A stretch of 5,644 nucleotides of DNA from positions 1-5,644 of the forward strand of contig JAEEKC010000002.1 of NCBI GenBank assembly GCA_016282215.1, written 5' to 3'. A program made the position numbers and the translations under genes. This DNA is from Lachnospiraceae bacterium. Its GTDB lineage: Bacteria; Bacillota; Clostridia; Lachnospirales; Lachnospiraceae. The notes under the pieces were generated by a model. It was not told where the DNA came from. It ran no database searches and worked only from the letters and a program-made list of their open reading frames with translations. Within the stretch, counting starts at the first letter, position 1; the number at the start of each line of letters is the position of its first letter. Below are positions 1-4,657 of the stretch, piece by piece.

Positions 1-18
1 AATGATATCTAACCAATA

Positions 19-47
19 ATTATACTACAAGATATCTGTCATGACAA
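19..47 (-). promoter_or_regulatory. Near-consensus promoter for a leftward gene beyond the window
   Basis: Read on the minus strand, a -35 box TTGTCA (42-47, five of six consensus bases) is followed by exactly 17 bases and a perfect -10 box TATAAT (19-24). This is the arrangement expected for the housekeeping sigma-A holoenzyme. It lies just past the stop codon of the histidine kinase and points out of the window, so it probably drives the next gene to the left, which cannot be seen. The -35 box overlaps a perfect 10-bp palindrome (37-46), and the heptamer GATATCT occurs on both sides of the -10 box (4-10 and 31-37). Either could be a regulator site, but that is inference. Confidence 0.6.
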
Positions 48-70
48 CTTTCTGAGAGTCGTTGCCATGA
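39..70 (-). repeat. Imperfect inverted repeat after the kinase stop codon
   Basis: TCATGACAAC (39-48) and GTTGCCATGA (61-70) form a 10-bp inverted repeat with one mismatch around a 12-base loop. In RNA transcribed leftward the mismatch becomes a G-U wobble, so all ten pairs can form. It starts 11 bases past the kinase stop codon and could mark the 3' end of that mRNA. It has no run of U after it, so I do not call it an intrinsic terminator. It also overlaps the -35 box of the leftward promoter, so it could equally be a protein-binding site. Confidence 0.4.
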
Positions 71-81
71 AACCGTGAATG

Positions 82-2490
82 CTACGATGAGACCGCATCT
101 CTGATCTGGCGGGTCTGCGTTTCATAGGCCTGCAAAAATGCTTCATGCTCTTTTTTGATATATTCCGCATCATTCCGGGACGCCGCCTGTTCCATGGCGT
201 AGGCTTTTTCGCCGAACTCCTTCGCACCGATGGTACGGGACAGACTCTTTAAGGCATGCGCCGCAACACCGTAATCATGGATGTTGTTTTCTTTTAAAAG
301 CCTCTCAAAATCACTTTTCTTCTGATCATAACTGTCCGTGTAATCCCCAAGGATCTCTAAATAAAAATCCCGGTCTCCGGCGCTGTGAAGGATCCCCGCC
401 TCCGTATCAATACCGATGTTTTTCAGTTTTTCCAGTTTCTTTTCTGTTTTACTCATGCCGTTTCCTTGCATTTGTTCGTTTGTGTCTGATCCTTTCTGTC
501 CATCCGGATTCCCATCGTCAAAAGCGGGGTCAAATTCCATAATATCGGAGGTATCGTTCCCCTGACCGGATCCTATACTGCCGGAATCCTGACCCCCGGT
601 ATCCTCGCCCACTGACTTTTGTGTTTGCTCCGGCACTTCCTCAAGCAGATCCTGCGGCAGATAAGTCCTGAGTTTTTCTTCCAAAATACTGATATCGATG
701 GGCTTGGGAATATAATCATCAAAACCTTTTTCGAGGTACATTTCCTTCGCGCCGACAATGGCATTCGCTGTCATGATCAAAACAATGGTCCCTTCCGGCA
801 GCAGTTTTTCCTGCCGCAGAATATCAAAGGTCTCGATGCCGTCCATCTCCGGCATCATATGGTCAAGACAGATGATATGATACGAACCTGTTTTCACACG
901 CTCAATACACTCTGCGCCGGACATGGCCATATCCGGCACAATGCCGTAGAGCTTCAAAAGATTCTTGGCCACCTTATGGTTCATCGCATTGTCATCCACG
1001 ATCAGCACCTTTGCTTTCGGCGCCCGGAATGACAGGGTCTTCGCCTGCCGGCCGGACCCTTCCGCGACACGCCCCCGGTAATCGCCGATGGGTTCGGGAT
1101 TTGCGATCTTCTGCTCAATACTGAAAGAAAAAACAGAACCCTTTCCGTACTCGCTCTCCACCTCGATCTGACTGCCCATCATCCGCAGAAGCTTATCGAC
1201 AATTGCCATGCCCAGGCCGGTTCCTTCGATATTGCGGTTTTTCTCTTCATCGATCCGCTTAAAGGAAGCGAACAGATTTGCCATATCTTCTTTCCGGATC
1301 CCGATGCCGGTATCCTCCACGCTCACCCGGAGCCTGACACTGTCGGCACTTCTCGATTCCTCCCTGAAGGTCAGATACACCGTTCCCTTTTTCGTATATT
1401 TCACGGCGTTGGTGAGCAGATTCATGATCACCTGCGTCAGGCGCACATCATCACCGATCAGCTCTAAGGGGATTTTTTCATCCACCTCCACTTCAAAGTA
1501 CAGACCGTTGGATCTGGCTCTGTCCGATACGGAATTGATCAGATTGTTCACCAGATCAGCGGTATTGTAGGTGACGCTTAGGATCTCCATCTTGCCGTCT
1601 TCGATCTTGGAAAAATCCAGAATACTGTTGATCAGCGCCAGCAGCGTTTTTCCTGCAGCACTGATGTTGGCCGAATACTCGCGGATATCATCATTTTTCG
1701 TTTCACGGGTGATCATTTCATTCATGCCGAGAATGGCATTGATGGGGGTACGGATCTCATGGGACATCTGGGCAAGGAAAATGGATTTCGCGCGGTTGGC
1801 ACTGTCAGCCACAGACCGTTCTTCCCCGAGCTGTTCGATGAGCAGCGCATCCGGACTTTCCACTGTATAAAAGAGAGCCACGTTGATCAGCGTCAGCCCG
1901 AGATTTGTGATCAGAAGTTCCGGGAAGATCCCCTGCATGACTGCCACGATCAGAATTCCCAGCATGGATACGGCGATGGCCCGGCGGGACTTGCTTTCCA
2001 TATGCTTCCAGCGGATGATCAGCGTTCCGATACCTAGGAAAAAATACACATAACCCGAGACAAAAGCCACCGTGGCATAAGGTCCCCAGGAATAATTGCC
2101 GTAAGGCGATTCCACATAATCAAAGCGCAGGAAGGTGGCGGCCAGGATTGCAACCGCCAGCGGGATCAGGTGATAGTACCTGATCTTCAGATCGCCATAT
2201 GCGAGATTGCGGATATACATATAGATAAAATACAGGGCCGCGGCCATGCTGGCCATGTATATGATATGCAGAAAATGATTGAACCAAAGCGGGATCTCAT
2301 GAACGTGATTGATGGTATAAACCGTGATCATGTCAAACAGAACGTTGACAATGGAGACATTCAAGAGCGCTGAAAACAACCTGTGGGCAGAATTATTTGC
2401 CCGCTTGACGGAAAAGTATGTCCATGCAGTAAAAAGCAGGATGCCCATGCATCCGATCTGGCCTTTAATGGATAATACATAAGAAAACAT
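82..2490 (-). CDS. Seven-helix membrane hybrid histidine kinase with receiver and HPt domains
   Basis: This 802-residue membrane sensor kinase would autophosphorylate and pass phosphate His-Asp-His to an unlinked response regulator. The N-terminal ~210 residues hold about seven hydrophobic helices (near 12-28, 38-60, 69-93, 106-121, 138-160, 171-189, 191-209) with short loops and no large outer domain. A short linker without PAS or HAMP leads to the HisKA domain (SHEIRTP, phospho-acceptor H244). The HATPase domain shows an N box (N357, N361), DTGIGI (393-398) and GTGLGMA (423-429). The receiver (about 494-610) has D499/D500, acceptor D543, T574 and K596. An acidic Gly/Ser/Asp/Gln-rich linker (about 613-680) leads to an HPt domain with H745 in AAHALKS. 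All catalytic residues are present, so it should be active. The start at 2490 is supported by AGGGGG eight bases upstream. Its own promoter and an upstream terminator make it a separate transcription unit. The ligand and output are unknown. Confidence 0.93.
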   Translation of the reverse strand: MFSYVLSIKGQIGCMGILLFTAWTYFSVKRANNSAHRLFSALLNVSIVNVLFDMITVYTINHVHEIPLWFNHFLHIIYMASMAAALYFIYMYIRNLAYGDLKIRYYHLIPLAVAILAATFLRFDYVESPYGNYSWGPYATVAFVSGYVYFFLGIGTLIIRWKHMESKSRRAIAVSMLGILIVAVMQGIFPELLITNLGLTLINVALFYTVESPDALLIEQLGEERSVADSANRAKSIFLAQMSHEIRTPINAILGMNEMITRETKNDDIREYSANISAAGKTLLALINSILDFSKIEDGKMEILSVTYNTADLVNNLINSVSDRARSNGLYFEVEVDEKIPLELIGDDVRLTQVIMNLLTNAVKYTKKGTVYLTFREESRSADSVRLRVSVEDTGIGIRKEDMANLFASFKRIDEEKNRNIEGTGLGMAIVDKLLRMMGSQIEVESEYGKGSVFSFSIEQKIANPEPIGDYRGRVAEGSGRQAKTLSFRAPKAKVLIVDDNAMNHKVAKNLLKLYGIVPDMAMSGAECIERVKTGSYHIICLDHMMPEMDGIETFDILRQEKLLPEGTIVLIMTANAIVGAKEMYLEKGFDDYIPKPIDISILEEKLRTYLPQDLLEEVPEQTQKSVGEDTGGQDSGSIGSGQGNDTSDIMEFDPAFDDGNPDGQKGSDTNEQMQGNGMSKTEKKLEKLKNIGIDTEAGILHSAGDRDFYLEILGDYTDSYDQKKSDFERLLKENNIHDYGVAAHALKSLSRTIGAKEFGEKAYAMEQAASRNDAEYIKKEHEAFLQAYETQTRQIRDAVSS

Positions 2491-2498
2491 GCCCGCAG

Positions 2499-2504
2499 CC
2501 CCCT
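2499..2504 (-). promoter_or_regulatory. Ribosome binding site of the hybrid kinase
   Basis: On the minus strand AGGGGG lies eight bases before the ATG at 2488-2490, one base different from AGGAGG. It supports residue 1 over the alternative Met15. The flanking CAGC and GCTG could pair into a 4-bp stem around it, which is too weak to claim as regulation. Confidence 0.6.
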
Positions 2505-2538
2505 GCTGTATTGATGCTCTCTAATCCCCTGATATTTT

Positions 2539-2567
2539 ATTATACATTCTTTGGCAGGATTTGTACA
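2539..2567 (-). promoter_or_regulatory. Sigma-A-type promoter of the hybrid kinase gene
   Basis: On the minus strand a -35 box TGTACA (2562-2567, four of six consensus bases) is separated by exactly 17 bases from a perfect TATAAT (2539-2544). Transcription would begin near 2532, giving a leader of about 40 bases before the kinase ATG. The promoter lies just downstream of the terminator of the transketolase unit. This argues that the kinase is transcribed independently of the sugar genes. Confidence 0.65.
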
Positions 2568-2576
2568 GAAAACATG

Positions 2577-2610
2577 AAAGGGTGCCGGCAATTTCCTGTC
2601 GGCACCCTTT
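2577..2610 (-). terminator. Intrinsic terminator of the isomerase/transketolase unit
   Basis: AAAGGGTGCCGGCA (2577-2590) and TGTCGGCACCCTTT (2597-2610) form a 14-bp stem around a 6-base loop. Eleven consecutive pairs are perfect, and one position is G-U on the plus strand or C-A on the minus strand. The hairpin begins 25 bases past the stop codon of the C-terminal transketolase subunit. On the minus strand it ends in UUU, followed by CAUG and a further UUUU. On the plus strand it ends in UUUUU, so it could stop transcription in both directions. No plus-strand gene is seen in this window, so the leftward role is the relevant one. Confidence 0.8.
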
Positions 2611-2635
2611 TTATACTTGATTTTACAATAACTTC

Positions 2636-3577
2636 TTATGCCAGGAATTCCTTTACCTGCTCGTAAACGCCGTCACCGTCCAGTTTATACTTCTTGGTCA
2701 GTGCCGCTGCAGGACCGGACTCACCGAAGGTATCATGCATACCGATACGGAGAACCGGGGTCGGAAGTTTTTCGGAAAGCGTCTCGCAAACTGCGCCGCC
2801 CAGGCCGCCGATGATGGAATGCTCTTCCACGGTAACAACCTTGCCGGTCTTCTTTGCGGATGCGATCACAAGTTCTTCATCCAGCGGTTTGATGGTATGG
2901 ATGTTGATCACTTCTGCATTGACCCCTTCTGCTGCCAGTTTTTCTGCTGCCTGCAGTGCGGAATCGACACAGATACCGGTTGCGATGATGGTAACGTCAC
3001 TTCCTTCGCGAAGGGTAACGCCCTTACCGATCTCAAACTTGTAATCCGGTCTGTCATTGATCACGGGAACCGCTGCACGGCCGAATCGCAGGTATACGGG
3101 ACCCACATATTCGATGGCTGCCCTGACAGCTGCTTTTGCTTCCACATCATCGGAAGGAACGATGACGGTCATACCGGGGATCGTACGCATCAGCGCGATG
3201 TCCTCATTACACTGGTGGCTCGCTCCGTCCTCACCTACCGTGATACCGGCATGGGTTGCGCCGATCTTGACATTCAGATGAGGATATCCGATGGAGTTAC
3301 GAACCTGCTCAAAGTTTCTTCCTGCTGCGAACATGGCAAAGGAAGATACAAAAGGAATTTTGCCGCAGGTGGAAAGTCCTGCTGCGATACCTGTCATGTT
3401 ACACTCGGCAATTCCGCAGTCGATATGTCTGTCGGGAAATGCCTTTTTGAAAATACCTGTCTTGGTAGCGCCTGCCAGGTCAGCATCAAGCACTACAAGG
3501 TTGGGAAAATCTTTTCCGCATTCAGCCAAAGCGTTACCGTAGCTTTCTCTGGTTGCGATCTTTTTTACATCTGCCAT
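2636..3577 (-). CDS. Transketolase, C-terminal subunit
   Basis: This 313-residue protein is the pyrimidine-binding and C-terminal half of a two-subunit, thiamine-diphosphate-dependent transketolase (COG3958 type). With its partner it would transfer a two-carbon ketol unit between sugar phosphates in the cytoplasm. The pyrimidine domain covers about 1-170 and has E58 in GIAECNM, matching the cofactor-activating glutamate (E411 in E. coli TktA). The segment 108-121 carries H109, D117 and H121, and R10 and R164 fit phosphate-contacting positions of full-length enzymes. These residue matches are my alignment by eye. The C-terminal domain (about 185-313) has EEHSIIGGLGG (251-261) and FGESGP (284-289). 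The start is set by AAGGAG seven bases before the ATG. The gene follows the N-terminal subunit after 121 bases containing a double-hairpin repeat and ends just before a terminator. The physiological substrate is not determined; a dedicated variant such as a two-subunit apulose-4-phosphate or sulfosugar transketolase is possible. Confidence 0.93.
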   Translation of the reverse strand: MADVKKIATRESYGNALAECGKDFPNLVVLDADLAGATKTGIFKKAFPDRHIDCGIAECNMTGIAAGLSTCGKIPFVSSFAMFAAGRNFEQVRNSIGYPHLNVKIGATHAGITVGEDGASHQCNEDIALMRTIPGMTVIVPSDDVEAKAAVRAAIEYVGPVYLRFGRAAVPVINDRPDYKFEIGKGVTLREGSDVTIIATGICVDSALQAAEKLAAEGVNAEVINIHTIKPLDEELVIASAKKTGKVVTVEEHSIIGGLGGAVCETLSEKLPTPVLRIGMHDTFGESGPAAALTKKYKLDGDGVYEQVKEFLA

Positions 3578-3584
3578 GGTGTTT

Positions 3585-3590
3585 CTCCTT
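3585..3590 (-). promoter_or_regulatory. Ribosome binding site of the C-terminal transketolase subunit
   Basis: On the minus strand AAGGAG lies seven bases before the ATG at 3575-3577. This is a strong Shine-Dalgarno sequence, so the second subunit can be initiated independently of the first despite the 121-base gap between them. Confidence 0.8.
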
Positions 3591-3610
3591 AATATTTCGA
3601 TTTATATACA

Positions 3611-3657
3611 CCCCTCATCCGGCTGCTACGCAGCCACCTTCCCCCCGAGGGGAAGGC
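3611..3657. repeat. Double-hairpin palindromic repeat between the transketolase subunit genes
   Basis: Two adjacent perfect hairpins lie in the 121-base gap. The first is GGCTGC (3621-3626), loop TAC, GCAGCC (3630-3635). The second is CCTTCCCC (3637-3644), loop CCGA, GGGGAAGG (3649-3656). They are preceded by CCCCTCATCC. The block is GC-rich, while the bases on both sides are AT-rich, so it looks like an insertion. From memory, elements of the form CCTCATCC, short hairpin, CACCTTCCCC, GGGGAAGGC are dispersed in many copies in Clostridia genomes and behave like REP or MITE sequences. I could not verify this here, and the window holds only one copy. There is no U-run next to it, so it is unlikely to be a simple terminator. 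It could affect mRNA stability or the ratio of the two subunits. Confidence 0.7.
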
Positions 3658-3698
3658 GATGGGTATTCGATATACTTATGTATTGGATATATCTTCCG

Positions 3699-4535
3699 TT
3701 ACGCCTCAGCCAGGGATGCGCCGATCTTGTCGAGATCAGCCATCGCGATGGCGAACTCTTCGTCGTTCGGTGCCTTGCCATGCCATCCTGCCTGGTTCTC
3801 CATAAAGGAAACGCCTTTGCCTTTGACGGTCTTCATGATGATGGCCGTGGGTTTGCCCTTGGTCTGGCGTGCTGTCTGGAACGCGTTACGGATCTGATCA
3901 AAATCATGTCCGTCAATCTCAACTACCTCAAAATTGAAGGCTTTGAACTTATCAGCAATGGGATATACAGAGCAGACATCCTCTACTTTACCGTCGATCT
4001 GCAGACCGTTGTTGTCTACGATCACAACCAGGTTGTCAATCCCTTTTGCGCCTGCAAACATGGATGCCTCCCATACCTGGCCTTCCTGGATCTCGCCGTC
4101 GCCGAGCAGGGTATATACGCGATAATCCGCATTATCGAGTTTTCCTGCAAGTGCCATACCGACTGCTGCGGAAATGCCCTGTCCAAGGGAACCGGAACTC
4201 ATGTCAACACCGGGTGTTTCCTGCATACAGGGATGTCCCTGCAGATAGGAACCGAGGTGACGGAGCGTTTTTAAGTCCTCAACCGGGAAATAGCCTCTGT
4301 TTGCCAATGCGGAATACAGACCCGGAGCTGTATGTCCCTTGGAAAGAACGAAACGGTCACGGTTCGGTTTCTTCGGATCCTTCGGGTCGATATTCATTTC
4401 TTCAAAATACAGGAAGGTGAACATATCAGCTGCGGAAAGAGATCCGCCGGGATGTCCGGCCTTTGCCGCATGAACACCTTCGATGATGCCCTTGCGGACT
4501 TCATTTGCTTTGATCTTCAATGCTGTGTTTGTCAT
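3699..4535 (-). CDS. Transketolase, N-terminal subunit
   Basis: This 278-residue protein is the thiamine-diphosphate-binding half of a two-subunit transketolase (COG3959 type), working with the C-terminal subunit encoded next to it. Visible motifs in order are AGHPGGSLS (H28), SKGH (H68), QGHP (H101), GSLGQG (115-120), the cofactor-binding GDGEIQEG (145-152) with its paired DNNG (174-177), H210, and WHG (H252). These fit the active-site histidines and the metal/diphosphate site of full-length transketolases. Together the two subunits total 591 residues, somewhat shorter than the roughly 660 of E. coli TktA. The reading frame stays open to an ATG at 4622. I reject that start because the extra 29 residues have no family character, the ATG lies inside the intergenic hairpin, and AGGAG stands seven bases before the ATG at 4535. 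The gene lies 122 bases after the isomerase gene and is probably co-transcribed with it. Confidence 0.94.
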   Translation of the reverse strand: MTNTALKIKANEVRKGIIEGVHAAKAGHPGGSLSAADMFTFLYFEEMNIDPKDPKKPNRDRFVLSKGHTAPGLYSALANRGYFPVEDLKTLRHLGSYLQGHPCMQETPGVDMSSGSLGQGISAAVGMALAGKLDNADYRVYTLLGDGEIQEGQVWEASMFAGAKGIDNLVVIVDNNGLQIDGKVEDVCSVYPIADKFKAFNFEVVEIDGHDFDQIRNAFQTARQTKGKPTAIIMKTVKGKGVSFMENQAGWHGKAPNDEEFAIAMADLDKIGASLAEA

Positions 4536-4542
4536 AACGATT

Positions 4543-4547
4543 CTCCT
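4543..4547 (-). promoter_or_regulatory. Ribosome binding site that sets the start of the N-terminal transketolase subunit
   Basis: On the minus strand AGGAG lies seven bases before the ATG at 4533-4535. It decides this start over the in-frame ATG at 4622. Confidence 0.8.
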
Positions 4548-4568
4548 GAATGAACTAAAATATTTATG

Positions 4569-4584
4569 GTTTCTGACCGGAAAC
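4569..4584. repeat. Short interrupted palindrome upstream of the N-terminal transketolase subunit
   Basis: GTTTC (4569-4573) and GAAAC (4580-4584) form a 5-bp inverted repeat around six bases, 34 bases upstream of the transketolase ATG. It could be an operator or a small hairpin in the mRNA. It does not have the central CG of LacI-family operators, and it matches the Gram-positive catabolite-response (cre) consensus with at least three mismatches. Short palindromes of this size arise by chance. Confidence 0.25.
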
Positions 4585-4607
4585 ACATAGTCAAAAGAAC
4601 TTTTTAA

Positions 4608-4643
4608 GGGGCAGGGATACATTTTCGTATGATCCCATGCCCC
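4608..4643 (-). promoter_or_regulatory. GC-rich intergenic hairpin between isomerase and transketolase genes
   Basis: The outer arms GGGGCA (4608-4613) and TGCCCC (4638-4643) pair perfectly. Inside them GGG/CCC and ATAC/GTAT (4617-4620 with 4627-4630) continue the stem, with a one-base and a three-base bulge on one side and a 6-base loop. In the leftward transcript it starts 14 bases after the isomerase stop codon. What follows is UUAAAAAGUUCUUUU, an interrupted U-rich tract rather than a clean run. It may be a weak or partial terminator, or a processing or stabilising hairpin that gives the isomerase and transketolase different mRNA levels. Confidence 0.55.
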
Positions 4644-4657
4644 CTAATAACATGATC

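Noticed and set aside
619..1032. Plus-strand open frames inside the hybrid kinase (619-1032, 1208-1570, 1571-1870, 1759-2037, 2170-2373)
   Set aside because: All lie opposite conserved kinase, receiver or membrane segments, lack recognisable domains, and overlap one another in the way expected of antisense shadows.
2361..2591. A 76-codon minus-strand frame overlapping the kinase start
   Set aside because: It overlaps the kinase N-terminus in another frame and would start inside the terminator, upstream of the kinase promoter. It has no plausible product.
2735..3592. A 285-codon open frame on the plus strand opposite the C-terminal transketolase subunit
   Set aside because: The minus strand encodes an unmistakable transketolase subunit with its own ribosome binding site. 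The plus-strand translation is rich in Cys, His and Asp, has no recognisable domain, and looks like an antisense shadow.
3637..3656. Second hairpin of the intergenic repeat as an intrinsic terminator between the transketolase subunits
   Set aside because: The stem is followed by no U-run on either strand, and termination here would cut off an obligate partner subunit.
4571..4586. A catabolite-response (cre) site near the interrupted palindrome
   Set aside because: The best alignment has at least three mismatches to the consensus, including within the palindromic arms.
4574..4596. A promoter for the N-terminal transketolase subunit starting from TTGACT at 4591-4596 (minus strand)
   Set aside because: At 17 bases the downstream hexamer is AACCAT. 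The nearest AT-rich candidates are 20 bases or more away, so no acceptable -10 box is seen.
4536..4622. A 29-residue N-terminal extension of the N-terminal transketolase subunit from an ATG at 4622
   Set aside because: The extension has no family character, its ATG lies within the intergenic hairpin, and a good AGGAG site precedes the internal ATG at 4535.
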